Shown: one piece after another, positions 9,944 to 22,669 of the stretch
How the letters are laid out: every line of letters begins with the position of its first letter
Numbering within the stretch: the stretch's first letter is position 1
Source: Dysidea avara
Taxonomy: Eukaryota > Porifera > Demospongiae > Dictyoceratida > Dysideidae
Assembly (NCBI RefSeq): GCF_963678975.1
Contig: NC_089273.1
Location: forward strand, 23,392,356 to 23,456,355
Direction of reading: 5' to 3'
DNA: 64,000 nt
Position numbers and translations under genes: made by a program
The notes under the pieces: generated by a model
Databases searched by the model: none
Seen by the model: only the letters and a program-made list of their open reading frames with translations
What the model was told of the DNA's origin: nothing

Positions 9944-12900
9944 ATGAACTCTTATCCGCAAATTCAACGTGATGGTCCTCGAGATCGTTCTGCGCGGTTT
10001 ACGTTGCAGAGGTATAGCAAGAAAGTGGATCTCAGCTTGCAGCAGATTACCGCGGCGAACATGCGAAAGATATTTCAGGTTTGCTTAAACAGCGTGGTGG
10101 TCTGCATGTGTGCATTCCATTCTGCCTTTAGGTGGAGCCAGCAGATTCCTGGTTAAGAAACACGAGCGACGATTCTGGGTACCTTCCTGATCAAGACGGG
10201 AACTTTGATTTGCAGGGAGTATCACCCAATAGCACCCTGTCGGTCGAGGGAACAACATTACGTGGTCTTGCAACGGGTGCATTCCTTTCTACACCCTCCC
10301 GTATTTCAGGTGTCAGGCAGCCAGCAACAACATCACCAGGGCCTCCAATTTTTCGGCCGGTGACTGCTTCAAACAAAAAGAAAATTTGGATCAAAATCAA
10401 GAAAGCGACGCTGTCCTATGGGAAAAGGAAGAAACCGGAGTTCGATATTTGTGGGGAACTATATGTTGAAATGACTGAGGCTACAGCCAACGTAGGACAT
10501 GTCTGTGAGGCGGTACGCAGTCAGTGGGGACAAGAGTATACCGTAGTGACCGCCGAGGGCTTTGAAATTGTGGACACTGCAGCTACACAAGGTTTGCAAC
10601 CTGTAATAGCCGCACCTTATGTAGCGATGTCCAACAAAAATTTAAACTTCATTGCTAGCACCTCAAACTTATGTCAAAGTATTGTCATGTGCTTGGAGAA
10701 ATGCAGTAAAATTTTCAGGTCAATATTATATTTGTATGGAAATTTATAGCTATTTAAATGTTAGCCACTGTTGTACTCATTTTACGTAGGAAAAATGGCA
10801 CCGAAATACTGATTTTTGGATTTAATGCAAATATTCTGACTTTGGAAAATATTTCATGATAATGATGCTACAAATAAGAAACAAGCCATAATAACACATT
10901 TTCACACTTCTTAACACAGTTTAAAAATAGGGTAATAGAGTCTATACAGTTATAACTATGAAACAACCTCTAAATCTCCTAAGTCAAAATCCTCATGCAA
11001 GTTTAGAGTTAGAACATCTTCTTCACCTTCATATTGTACATTATACCATTCTTCTGTACCTATAACCTTGCTCAAGACTTCACCACAATACCACTTTTCA
11101 CAACCATTTTCATCTCTCCACTTATGCATGATCTTCTTACCAACAAGGGACTCTTGCATGTAGCTAGCTCTTTCTTGCACTGACCTTTTGTCACATATCA
11201 ACTTTGTAAGGTTCTCAACCAGATTATCAGCAGAATACTGCTTCCCATTTTTAGAAAACAAAAATACATCTTTATCAAGATAACTTTTCTGGTCCAAAAC
11301 TTGTTTTCTAAAGTTCAGTTGAGCCTTCAGAGCATTAAGTTTTGCTGTATTAGATCTTTGTTTGGCCACACCTCTAACAATGTCTTCTTTCGTCTGCCAC
11401 AAACCATAACGGACGATGTCTTCTGTTAACTTTTCTTTTCTTTTCAAGCCTCTTCTGCGGGCAGCATCTAAAGCATGTTGCTTTTCATGAAGTGCTTTGA
11501 TACGTCCTTCAAGAATATCCTCTCTACGTTGCTTAAAAAGCTTCTTGAACTCTGGGGCCTTTTTTCTGGCTATCTGCAGCAGATGTTCTACTTCTTCTGC
11601 TGATTTTGTGTTAAGCCATTTCATAGTTTTATTGCTGGAAAACAAAACCATTGCCTCTAAAGACAATGTAGTAGCATTTGGCTTCTCACGTAGTAAGCGA
11701 TCAAGTTTGCCAAAATCCCTCTCACTCACTACATTGCTCTTTGAAACTGACACAGTCTCAACAGTAAGCTGAGCACTGGGAGCATAATGTGTGCCACCAG
11801 GCAAATGATCTTCTACCAGTCGGGAGAGTAGAGCTGAAAATGAATGGCATAATACCTCTAGGACTTCTTGAGTAACATAATCAAACTCAGTTGGCGTAAT
11901 CAATTGGTTCCAAATCTCATCTTTCTTTGGCGGATAATCTGTGTACAGCTCAGCATATCCTTGCAGCAATATACTGGCATCTTGTGACCAGGTATCAAGC
12001 TTTCTTATTAAAGTATCAAAGTAAGAATTCATTTCTAGAATGGTCACATCTGAACATTCAACCACACGCCAAAATGGACCAGTTATGATCTTATTAATCA
12101 GACCTAATGCACGGCAACCAGCCACAAATTCGGGAACTTGTATGTCACTGAAAACAGCCTTAAGTAATTGGTTAGGGGTTTGCCACACTTCCTTAAAAAA
12201 AATTACGACATGCTCGGCAATATAATACAAAGCTCCAGCATCATAAAAAACTATATTGAAACGATTGCCACGGAAAGACACCAAAGGATTCTTGTTTATT
12301 CCTTTTGATTTCAAAAAGGAAGTAAATGGCTGGTATACACCACTTTGCTCACTGGCATGCTTACAGAGAGCCTTGCACGCTGTTCTGACAAGACGAATCA
12401 CACCAGATTCAGACTTCTTGAAGGAATTTGGAAGAGCTGATGTACCGACACATTCTTCAAAGTGTGCTTGTTCCCATTGCAGCAGGGCAGATGATGCGGT
12501 ATCTGCCATCCCCACAAGCAAATGCAAACCACAAAAGAAATTGTTAAGTGTGCCAATACTCTGTTGCTCATCAGTGTTCATTTCATTCCAGTTATCGATC
12601 ACACTGGGCAAAATCTCTAAACGATATCCTTCCAACAAGGTATTAAATTTTTTTCAACAATGTGCCAATCTGACATGGTGTTCTTGATCTTTGATAAAAT
12701 GGCATTGCCTGACCCTGACTCTGCTACTACTTCCACATCAGATAAAATTTGTTGAAAGGTACTCAATACCTGAGTAGCTGTTCCGCTAAGCATTTCTGCT
12801 AACCCTAGGGAGTATGTGCTATGTGATGTGGAGACTTGAAAAGAATAGTAATGCTGGCCAAACTTGGACGTCCCATCACTATGGAGAGTAAGGTTATTTT

Positions 12901-15305
12901 CTTTTTGCAACTCTTCACTCAGCTGTTGACAAGATAACCCTTTCATTTCAGCAAACATACGAATAAGAGTGGATTTTTGTGGCAATTCTTTAATTTCAAA
13001 AGATGCAATATGCTTAAGAACACACCTGATGATAGGTTCAACATTCTTGACCCCAACATTTAAACTCAGAAGTTCAATGCAGCACTGTCTAACATTGTCT
13101 AAGTATTTCATTTGGTGCACTTTTGATTCAAATGTATTACATTGTAGCTCTTGTAGTCTCTCTAGCATGCAATCATATTTATTTTCTGAATCGCACAATG
13201 ACCTTGTAGCAAGCTCTAATTCTTCATTAAGATCTTTAGTAACCATTTGCAAGTGATCACATTTCTGAGTGATGGAATCGTATTTATTTGTGGCTACCGT
13301 TAATTTGTTCTGATAACTTCTAACGCGTGTTGTAGCCTGTTGTAAGTTGTGTTGCAATTTCTCCTTATCTTTAACTTGTTCTTTTAATTCATTTATCTTT
13401 TCATCTCTGCGTTTTAGTTTCTTATTGGTATTACGCACACTCAATTTGCTCAACTTGGTGGTGAGGTCATCTGTTTTTGATACTTCATGCTCCAATTTAT
13501 TTTGAACTTTAGACAGCTCACCAGCCAGCTCTTTGTTAACAGTTGTTAACACTTCTAATTCATGGCTATCACTACATGTCTTTGCTTCAGCTAGCACTGT
13601 CTGATCAGTGCCAGTCAAAACATTACTGCATGCATGCTCATCGTCTGGCCCAAAGGAGCTGGAGGAGTCCTTGTTGCATGCTGTAATGAATGGCTCACTT
13701 GTCAATATAATTATATCATCATTATGGTGGTTTCGTTTTAGTTGTTTGACCTTGTTTTCTATCCTGTATATAGATGATCTAATCACTGATAATGAAGGCA
13801 AAGTGGATCTTGAATACAGTGCAATCATCCATGCATGAAAGTGATTCCATGACAAGTTATTACCTTTACGAAACTGGTTCAACTCAAGTACGACTCCTTT
13901 GGCAATCTTTTTTTGATCAATAGTTGGCATCAACCCAATTGTATCCAGTACCAGTATCTCTCCACAAAGGCCAAGCTCTTCACACAGAGGTCCAGGACTA
14001 CTGACATCCATGCTGTAAGAACAACAGCACCCAGTGCATTGATATTGCTTTACCAGCAAACTACAAGGGCTATTAAGGCACTGCAATCATTTAGAATTTC
14101 ACAACATTTTCCTATGGTACTATCTAGCTGATTTCTGATATGAGAAACATAAACCATAGATTACTGACAATCACTACATTGTGCACAGTTATACCATGCA
14201 TAAAACGACTATATAACACTGCGCGGAGTAAGAACATGCTTTATTCATAGAAAAAATCACATTAACAGATTAAAAACATGATGACAACTACAATACCAGC
14301 TGAAACATTCCCATTATATCGTCATGTATACAAAGTAACACCAAAAAACCAGCGTTTTCAGGTGCTATACTAATGTTACCTTAGGTTTTAGTGTTTTACG
14401 GCTGCCAAATTCGAGATCAGCGTCGTCAAAAACCTATAGCACGAGTAAACCACTCAAACTCCAGCTGTAATAGTCCGGAAACGATAATCACTACAACATG
14501 TCGCAGGTGCCACGACCGTAATACAAATTGTTTCTTATTATTCGAGGCCTAAAATTTCTACAGGAAAATTTTATTTCGTATTTTTGAAATACTATAACTT
14601 TTGAAATACAAAACGGAATTACGCGCAGTAAAGTTTGTTAGTTGCAGCGGTCATCAGGGTTTCACTGTGCAGAACAAGAAACCATCCAACAAAACGATAT
14701 TGAGGCAATGCAAGATTGAATCTTCAGCGTGCTGATATTACGAGGTTGGACATCGCTACCTTATGTATCATTAAATTTATACCAATATAGCCATTGAATT
14801 CTGGAATTGTCCCAGGAGACAACTTTATGCTGTCACTTATGGTGAAATTCAGGGATCCTCTGGATCATTTGATGGTGATTACTCCTCTGACGAAGATGCA
14901 CGTTTTAGAAACGGAGAGCTACCTAGCCGAAAGAGAAGGAAAGGCGATCAATTGCAAGGATTGACTGACGAAGTTGTGGATATGAAGGGGAAGCTGGAAG
15001 AAGTCATCCGGCAACATACTATTCCAGCCAACTGGAGACGGTTGTTATGCGACAACTTTAAGTGCCATATCTGCCAGGCCATCATTAGTCCTCCAGCAGT
15101 TGTTACGAGGTGTTGCAAAAACATCTTGGGCTGCAAAGAATGCGTTGAGCAATGGTACTCTGGCCGAGATGCTACATCCAGGAGCTGTCCAACCTGTCGA
15201 GCTGAAGATGACAACGATACAATGATTCTCCTCGGCCTAAATGACCTATTGCAAGAAATAAGGAGGCTGTACAATGAAGTTGACAATCAGCCAGAAGAAC
15301 AGTGA
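9944..15305 (+). CDS. RING-finger protein with a 4.2-kb intron hosting an antisense gene
   Basis: The model is join(9944-10078, 10132-10591, 14791-15305), 369 aa. Intron 1 is 53 nt (CAG|GT ... TTTAG|GT, phase 0). Intron 2 is 4199 nt, phase 1, joining ..DTAATQ to (G+CC) AIEFWNCPRRQLYAV. Exon 3 is open to TGA at 15303. Residues 1-45 are basic; 46-198 include a lysine-rich WIKIKKATLSYGKRKKPEF segment. Exon 3 has an acidic patch (DGDYSSDEDAR), a basic nuclear-signal-like PSRKRRK, a predicted helix, and a RING or U-box-like zinc finger at about 290-335: CHIC, CC, GCKEC, CPTC. A role as ubiquitin ligase or DNA-binding accessory is inference. The second intron contains the hAT-like gene on the other strand, so the pair may be one two-gene element. 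The exon 2-3 join is supported by phase and by continuity of FWNCP..YAV, but no transcript is available. Confidence 0.75.
10956..14086 (-). CDS. hAT-like transposase with coiled coil and Tudor/chromo-like C-terminus, in two overlapping frames
   Basis: Two long minus-strand frames (14086-12617, 489 codons; 12638-10956, 560 codons) overlap by 22 nt. The first probably begins just downstream of a splice acceptor near 14087, so its true N-terminus is not seen. It has a Cys cluster (CTGCCCSY), a conserved-looking ELGLCGEILVLDTIG block, a coiled coil at about 178-310, and LHSDGTSKFGQHYYSF (candidate first catalytic Asp). The second frame has CGLH (hAT-like CxxH), RGNRFNIVF, and SERDFGKLDRLL through LFSSN (hAT C-terminal dimerisation-like), then a basic coiled coil. 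It ends in a Tudor/chromo-barrel-like module (KWRDENGCEKWYCGEVL). The frames meet at GAAAAAAATTT (about 12651): one extra A, or a -1 slip on A AAA AAT, would continue the protein. It sits in intron 2 of the RING gene. Assignment to hAT is by motif pattern only. Confidence 0.72.
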
Positions 15306-15429
15306 CCACATAACATTATCATAATATTGCATTATAATTATTATGTAAATTTTCAAAGAACACAATGAACAAAAAAATATCACAGTACATATTACAAAAG
15401 TCGTATGTGGCTTCTTATGTTGTTCAGTA

Positions 15430-15825
15430 CTATAGTATGTTCACGTTGAGCTGGATCCTGAAAATGAGTTGAAAATTAAAAGTTGATTATTTCTCAAGAC
15501 AAGTAACATTTCAGCTAACCAGGTGATTAGTGATGGCAGTAAAGGTGTCAACAACAGACACAAGTGGTTTGATGCCAATACAAGTTCCAGAAAGGGCCGT
15601 AATAGTACCTGCACTTTTAGGGCTTCTTCATAGGAAATGTATGGGGATAATTTTGATTGGCTGTAAATGTTGTGCTGAGCATTCAAACGAAGCGATTTGA
15701 AATATTTTTAGTGGGTCAAGGAGTACTACAAATGAGCCAAATTTCAACTTCTTGCAATTGTGTAATTGCATTCATGAGTTATTAAATGCTTTTGAGGATC
15801 CAGCTCAATGCAAACGTACTATATA
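15430..15825. mobile_element. MITE with GAGCTGGATCCT subterminal repeats
   Basis: The left end TATAGTATGTTCACGTTGAG, then CTGGATCCTGAAAA, is inverted at the right end (TTTTGAGGATCCAGC, then TCAATGCAAACGTACTATA). The body is about 395 bp without a gene. A TA flank is possible on both sides but cannot be fixed because the ends themselves are TA-rich. It lies 125 bp after the RING gene. Confidence 0.65.
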
Positions 15826-15839
15826 TCTACTAGCCACCT

Positions 15840-15965
15840 GCACTCTGAGTAGAGCAGTCCTGTAAGCACAAGTAAGAAGAGCACTAATGGTGACATCACA
15901 AAATCCACAATGTTTGGAAACAGCATGATGTTTTCAATGTGACATTTGGATATGCACCAATAATA
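15840..15965 (-). repeat. Dispersed repeat, inverted copy of 7258-7377
   Basis: It is the reverse complement of the left copy and continues into a duplicated ACACAAAATTTAACAC near 15977-16012. A 94-codon minus-strand frame across it is probably fortuitous. Confidence 0.7.
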
Positions 15966-18160
15966 ACATACTGTACGCACAAAATTTAACACTGTACACA
16001 CAAAATTTAACACATCGTTTTTAACCATGAAACTTTCATCCATGAAATATTGTGTGTGTGTAGTGTAGTGATAGTGTGGGTTATATGCATATCTACTACA
16101 CATTGTGTGGTTTTAAAACCTAGCTAGCTTTATTCTCACTATCACTGTCATTATAAGCTCTACGTTGTCCTTTCATAGCAAGAAAACTGATGGGAATCTT
16201 CCCAATAACTTTACTAAAGCCAATTGTACACAGGAGCAGTTATGTACTGCTCTTGATGTTGTATGACTAACAGCCTGAGTAGCCCCAATCTCCGTACGAA
16301 ATCATGTGGCTTCCAATGAGGAGGGGATGATGGTCAGGTCCTCCTCCATGATGGTCATCTGTCTGGTGCATAGGGAAGGCAACAGAGAATGGTAATACTT
16401 TATTAGTGGTTATATGTGTGCATGTGTTTGTGTGTGGGATTCTGGTAAAGGACAGTAACCACCAACAGAGATCGAGATAACGCATTACAAAAAAAACTTG
16501 TTATGTACTTTTGAAAATAGTAATATAACACGTTTTATACAATGTTTATACGTGACCTTTGTTTAGCAAGCCACAGAGAGTGATTCAGTTGAAAGTAACT
16601 AATGGAAAGCTGCTTTTCGTAAATGAGTAGGTGGGGACTTAATTCTACTGGCTACAAGAAATTGGTTGGACATACCTGTATTATAGTGGAAGGAAATACA
16701 GCTGGAACAAGTTGTAGCCAACAAGTTATATGACAACCTTGACAACGTGGAGTGGAGCTTGAAGCAGTGAACATTGACCGTTTATGCACCTCTAAGATTT
16801 TTATTTTTTGTTATCTGTCATCACGTATTACAGACTGACAGTACTCAAATACCTTTTCCTATTATATGATCCACCAAGGGCGGTTCTAGGAAAAAAGCTG
16901 AGTGGTTTCCAACTCTACACATGGAGGTGGGGTCCATAGCGGAGGCATAGTTAAAGCGTTCTATTTAGCTCACTGCACAAAAAGAACTACTACTTCACTG
17001 TAAAATTTACAGTAAGATGTGATCATTTTGTACTTGTACTGAGAGATTTAATGCATAAACAAGCAGTTAAGCTATTAGCTGAATTAATAATTTTGTAGAG
17101 GCTCCTAACTCACTTTAATTTGCTGGTAAAGAATTCAAGACAATTTCACATATTTCATGGTGGCAAGAAGTTATTATATGTTGTACTATAGACTTGAATT
17201 TTGCTGGACGTACAAATTTTTTTGATGTTAAAAAGGTTGAGTGGTTTCCGAAAACCCCAGAAACCCCCCTAAAACCATGCCTGTGATCCACAATTGCATG
17301 TATGTATGGCCAAGCATTGGCTTATATAATTCATAACTTGGGTCTTTATGGTTAACCTGAAAATTTTACCCATGCAATTTAATACAGTATGCGTATGCTT
17401 ACTCTAGCTGCGCACTTTAAATGCAACATTTACATTGTTCTTATCCTTACATAATAATTGTTCTTATCTTATCCAATGAGTACCTGGAGAAGCAAACACC
17501 AACGGTGCACATTTCACATAGCAGGTAATCGTCCAGTTGGGAGGACTTTTGAGTGCCCACGCCTTCACCCATGAGACATGGTACCGCCTCCTACGGGTTC
17601 TGTTCCAAGCAGTTGTTTAGTGCTCAGGTGTCCCAGTGTTGGTTCACACTGGGTGGGTGTACGTTACTGATTGTTTATATGAGATTTATTACCCACCTGA
17701 AACAGTGTAAATAGTAAGTTTAACTTTAATGTGGTTTCATAAGGTACCCTTGAAGGCCTTGATGGCAGCTACACATACCCAGTGATGTTGCTAGGGGTTA
17801 CTGCATGTATGAGAAATAACACCAATTGACATCAATTGCATACAAATTTAATTACATTAAACAAGTGTACATCCATCATCATACACAAAACGTGCTTTAG
17901 TCTCCTATGTGTTCTTGTCCTAAGCTGACAGCTTAACAACTGAGAGGTTGGAATCTGTAAGATTAATATGGATGGTGCACACTGACATCAGAACAAACAG
18001 ATACACACATGCTCCTACAATCTTTAAAGACTGTAGGACCAGGTGTAATGTTCCGTAATTCACGGACTCACGGAGTAAGCTGCCAACAGCTTTATATAAT
18101 GATCCAGGCACTATCCAACACTTTACACTTATAAAAGTGGCAGGTGCACTAATTGACAAG
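15966..18160. other. Gene-free stretch with one decayed repeat
   Basis: No gene is supported. Bases 16873-17283 are bounded by GGGCGGTTCTAGG and by CCCCTAAAACCATGCCTG. They twice contain a TTGAGTGGTTTCC-like phrase, which suggests an old CAG-ended element like that at 59507-60009. A LINE-tail-like CTGTAGGACCAGGTGT lies near 18030. Confidence 0.4.
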
Positions 18161-18162
18161 TA

Positions 18163-19034
18163 CCGTATAGCAGGAAATTTTTGAAAAGTTATTTTTTCGA
18201 AAAACTGTTCATGAAAAGTAAGTTCGAAAGAAAATTTTCGAAAACGTCATTAATATAACCGCACCCCACATAATTAATTTGTGTATTGACTGCGAACCCT
18301 CACAATGCAGTGACGCGTTTTGTCGTTGATAAAGCTATCTGATTAGCTATTTAAACTACAACTTTATCAATGGCGGACAGCAGCAGTATAACGAGCAGTG
18401 CGGTATATTCAATGGACTCCGTTGTTAGAGGACACCATTGATGTCGATAAAGGTCCGTCTGGCTTTGGTAGTACTGCTTCTACGTAAGGCTCCTATTTGG
18501 TGATTATTAGTTTCTCATCCACTCTATGTATTAGCTAAGATGCGGGCAGGAGGGTATTACCATTAGCCATTATTACCATATATGGCAAGTTTTGACTTCA
18601 TCGTAGTGGAATTTCAGTAGTAAAACCTGCTGCAGTAATTTGTAAAGGAAAAAGACGATCCGTATTGCACTGTAGCACTTAGTTTACATCGTTTCACAAG
18701 ACGATTTGGTATCACGTAAGATCTGAGCATGCATAGAGTAAATAATGGCTTATCATGCAGATGGCCAAAAAGGATGCGGGTGGTGGATGAGAAACTAATA
18801 ATCACCGAATAGGGGCCTAACTGCTCAGTTCATCCTTCTTTGGCTCCTTAGTAGCAAAGTACTTCCACAGCGCCGTCTGCTTCGCTATTGTCACATTAAA
18901 CTAGGGTAATTTTCGCCTTGATTCTCCAGTTAGCTAGCTGTTTGTATTTAATTACGAAAAAATGTTTTCGAAAACTTAATCGTACTTTCGAATTATTCAA
19001 AAATTTAACTTTTTGAAAATTTCCCGCTATACGG
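18163..19034. mobile_element. Palindromic DNA element with CCGTATAGC ends, TA duplication
   Basis: The ends CCGTATAGCAGGAAATTTTT and AAAATTTCCCGCTATACGG are inverted and flanked by TA. The subterminal 80 bp are rich in TTCGAAAA. An inner inverted repeat (18485-18521 against 18783-18821, GGTGATTATTAGTTTCTCAT) shows either fold-back structure or a second element inside. There is no transposase. Confidence 0.7.
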
Positions 19035-19056
19035 TATATAGGCTACTGTGTTGTTG

Positions 19057-19194
19057 TGTCAAAGTTGCTTAAAGCACCGCTATGCTCATACAATATGGAA
19101 ATAAAAGTACGAGGGCATGGGCAAGAGACTAATACAGTACGAGCCGAATTACACGTGGCGGTGCTTTAACTAATACATGTAACACTTTGACACC
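19057..19194. mobile_element. Short MITE with GTGTCAAAGT...TAAAGCACCGC ends
   Basis: The left GTGTCAAAGTTGCTTAAAGC and right GCTTTAACTAATACATGTAA, then CACTTTGACAC, form an interrupted inverted repeat in about 138 bp. No duplication was identified. Confidence 0.45.
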
Positions 19195-19775
19195 TCAGAT
19201 CAGAGGAAATCTAGGGTATACATATCTGCTATTACCCTGTGGAGAGGGCAACATTTTTATTATGCCCTGACCACCGAGCGCAGGCTAATAGCCTGCTTGT
19301 GCCAGACTAAGTGCAGGCTGATAGCCCACGCTGGCTGCACAAAGTGACTAATCATTCCTAGCTAACAGAATGACACACCACTGGATTTCTTTTATAGGTT
19401 TACCAAACCATTTCGATGATGGGTCTGGAAAACCCAACTTTGCTGTTATGTGCACGGAGGTGAAAATGTCATGAAAATTCTTTCTCTTTTACCAAATCAG
19501 TTCAATTGTGGGTTTGTAATTTAAACTTTGAAATACACACTATGAACGTCTACTATGTGAAACTACTCTTGAATTACTTTGTTTAATTAGTTTGTGCTAC
19601 TTATAATTTGTGTGGTGCATGTAACCATCCGGGGCGCACACCATGTTCTGTATTGTTGCATGGTGCTCGAGGAAACGCTCTTAAGTAACTTAAGTGTTAC
19701 ATAACAGTTGCAATATGGGCACTCCCTCTGCCCTCGGGCATTGGGTGTACATATCAGGCAGACCCTCATGCCCAT

Positions 19776-21245
19776 GTTATAACTACTAAACACATAGGTT
19801 GTACTTGGGATGGAATATTTAGTGGAAATGGCGGAAACAGCTAAAAATAGGTAAAGTAGTGTGCTGCTGCTTCTAAAAGCCAGGTGCCCAAGTGTGCTGC
19901 AATGAATACTAACCATGGGCGAGATGCATTTCGCGGACTCACGGATTGTACTCGTGGACTAACACTCGCCAACTGAGCTGCAAACAGTGATCCAGTGATT
20001 ATCCATTTCTTTCAGTACTGGAAGCACCTATAGCTGGTTCATCACTAGCCCTAGCACTATTGTTACAGCAGCAAAGAGGAACGTTAACACCTCTCATAAG
20101 CGTATTCTAATTGCAGGCCCGTAGGCAAGGGGGGTGCGGTGGGTGCAGACGCACCCTCCTCTTCAAAAAAAAAGAAGCTCCACAATTTCAGTAAAAAGGT
20201 CCACAGTTTCAGTAAAAAGGTCCACAACAGTCATACTAACTCACCATTATTCAGTAATAATAGTATTGGCGATACTACGTAGCCTATATGCTGATCTTAT
20301 GATTGTGGGTTTATATTATTTTGCACGTGATCCGTACTGTCAAACAACGTGATGGGACATGCAAAACAAAAAGAACGTGAAAGGACACTCCAATAGATTT
20401 AGATAAAGTAGTAGATACTTTTGCCAGGCAGCATCCACGTAGACTTGAACTTGAATTGCTACCCTGAACTGAAATATATTTAGAAATTATGACACACAAT
20501 ATTTGTAATACAAATACAATATAAATTACGTATATCACTTCTTTTGTACAATGTGTAGACCATCACCATAGGGTTGGATTGTCAATAACTTACTAACGCA
20601 TACACTGTAGCTAAACTTTTATTGTTTATGTATAGAATTTGTGTATTTTCCCTATGAAATTTCCTTCTGCAATATCATTTCAGTAGTAAAATTTTGTGCA
20701 GTTTTAGTGGCTGAAACATCACCAAATTCAGTATTTTAGCATCTATTTTCAAAATTTTCCTGGGGGGGTGGGGGGGGGGGGGAGGGCATGCCCCCAGACC
20801 CCCCTAGTTTTGGGTGTGCAAAGCACACCCCCTCGCATGCCCCGCACACACAGGAAGGTCCACCTTTTCTGGAAAAAGCACCCACCCAGGTAATGGGCTG
20901 GCTACGGCCCTGAATTGATTAGTGCACACATCACTTTTTGTAAACATAGCCGTATCACCATCTGTAGCTTGATAATAGTGTTTTCAGTACTGAAAGAAAT
21001 GGATAATTACTGGATCACTGTTTCCAGCTCAGTTGGCAAGTGTTAGTCCACGTGTACAATCTGTGAGTCCGCGAAATGCATCACATCACGCCTGTACGCC
21101 TGTGGTTAGTATTTGTTGCTGCACATGCACCTGGGCACCTGGCTTTCAGAAGCAGCAGCACACAACTTTACCTATTTTTAGCCGTTTCTGCCATTTCCAC
21201 TAAATAAACCATCCCGTTGTACTTTGGGTGTAGTGTATGATAACA
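19776..21245. mobile_element. DNA element with ~245-bp terminal inverted repeats, interrupted by another element
   Basis: Arms 19776-20026 and 20984-21245 are inverted copies, about 88-90% alike by eye, meeting at TTTCTTTCAGTACTG. The spacer between the arms contains the element 20114-20914. Without that insertion the host element would be about 660 bp. No coding region is visible, and the duplication at the outer ends is unclear. Confidence 0.7.
20114..20914. mobile_element. Nested MITE with CAGG(C/G)CCGTAG ends, 5-bp duplication
   Basis: The ends CAGGCCCGTAGGCAAGGGGG and CTGGCTACGGCCCTG are inverted and flanked by AATTG (20109-20113 and 20915-20919). The body has C/G homopolymer runs and phrases such as CACCCCCTCGCATGCCCC. 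It inserted into the spacer of 19776-21245 and is therefore younger than its host element. Confidence 0.75.
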
Positions 21246-21698
21246 GGTGTTAACAAGTATGTAATATAGAAATTCAACCAACTGGTAGGGGGGTGTTCTT
21301 ATATCCCAATCTACATGTACCTGAATGACAAGGGTAAGTTTTTAAGCCATTTCTATGTACAGTATTTAGACTTAGTTCATGCTGTATATTATAGGGTAGG
21401 TAATAATCTAGTCTACTTATTAGGTAACTTTTCACAGTTGAGGGTAGACTAATACGTTATAAACAACAAAGAAAACAAACAACAGTACCACCTCAATCGA
21501 CACTGTCAGTTACCTTGCTTCACATTGTAGTACCCCCACCCTCTCTATACACACTCACACACGATTACGGAACACACTTACAGGCCCAAATAAAGCCTAC
21601 CAAACTCTTGCAAAAAACCCTGGGAAATTAAAAATAAACTTAAGATTAGATTAAACAGTACTATCAAGAGTTAGGTTACTATCAAGAGTTAGGTTACT

Positions 21699-21755
21699 CT
21701 TAAGGCTGCAGCACATGTTGCTGTCAGACCTTCAGTGCTGGTCACTGTAAAGCTG
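21699..21755 (+). repeat. SINE tail fragment
   Basis: AAGGCTGCAGCACATGTTGC through CAGTGCTGGTCACTGTAAA is the same tail as the SINE at 45435-45660, in the opposite orientation. A LINE-like 3' end shared by a SINE is the usual explanation. Confidence 0.55.
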
Positions 21756-22669
21756 AAACAAGTAAACAAGAGCTCGGTACATACATGTAAACGACTAATG
21801 TTTATATGGGTGCACTCATGCAATTAGAAAGTTTGGATGTATTTGTGTACCTCTCCTAGCTAATAGAATGTACAAACACTAGAGTGCCATCCGTTTTCCC
21901 CAGGGGGGGTAGGACATGACGCGTGCATGACGTAATCAGTATTGCACAAGTCCTTGAAATATTTCACGTGAGCGCATAGTCTCTGTACAAAAGTAGAAGT
22001 CGGGGCGCGTTGGGGCTCATCACTTATTTTGATTCTACTTTGTATACTGTTTACAATGGTGTGAGTCACAATGCTACAAACGCTACCGTTGCGAAGTAAT
22101 TAGGCCTACAGTGATAACGATGTATAGTGGGGACGAATTCCACATCAACAGCAGCAGTAAGCATCAGTGATCATATTGCAATCCTTGTATTGCTATTTAT
22201 TACTTTTGACAGATAGTACAACTGCGTTGAATAAAAATATTTTTGTTAGCGCTTTATGGTGCACGTGGTCGTGTCCTACCTTCCCTGCGTTTTCCCAACC
22301 ACACACACACAGACTATACAGAATGCAAGTCACACAAAAACTCACCAGAGGAGTGAAATCTTTGCTTTAATGCTCTTTCATCTCCAATCACACTATCTCT
22401 TAGCTGCATCTGTTCCTATAGAAAACAACCACAGCTATACAATGATCACTCAGACTTGATGCTCAGAGATTGAAGTGGGCGGTGTATGCTAAAATACATA
22501 GAAGGGACCATACAGAGCTATTGATCACTTTCGGAGTGATTACCACACACACATGCCCACACACTACACACACCTTAAGCCTAAAGCCTTAAGTCGTCCA
22601 CAACATAACCTGTGATAACAAAGCCTAAAGTAGCTATAGGTTCTTAGAATGGATACTCTTGCAGAACTA

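Noticed and set aside
10085-10400. Minus-strand frames opposite the RING gene exons
   Set aside because: They are shadows of the plus-strand exons, which have in-phase splice sites and domain content.
15819-16103. Small membrane protein (SPLVLFLLVLTGLLYS)
   Set aside because: The frame lies over a dispersed repeat whose other copy (7258-7377) does not keep it open.
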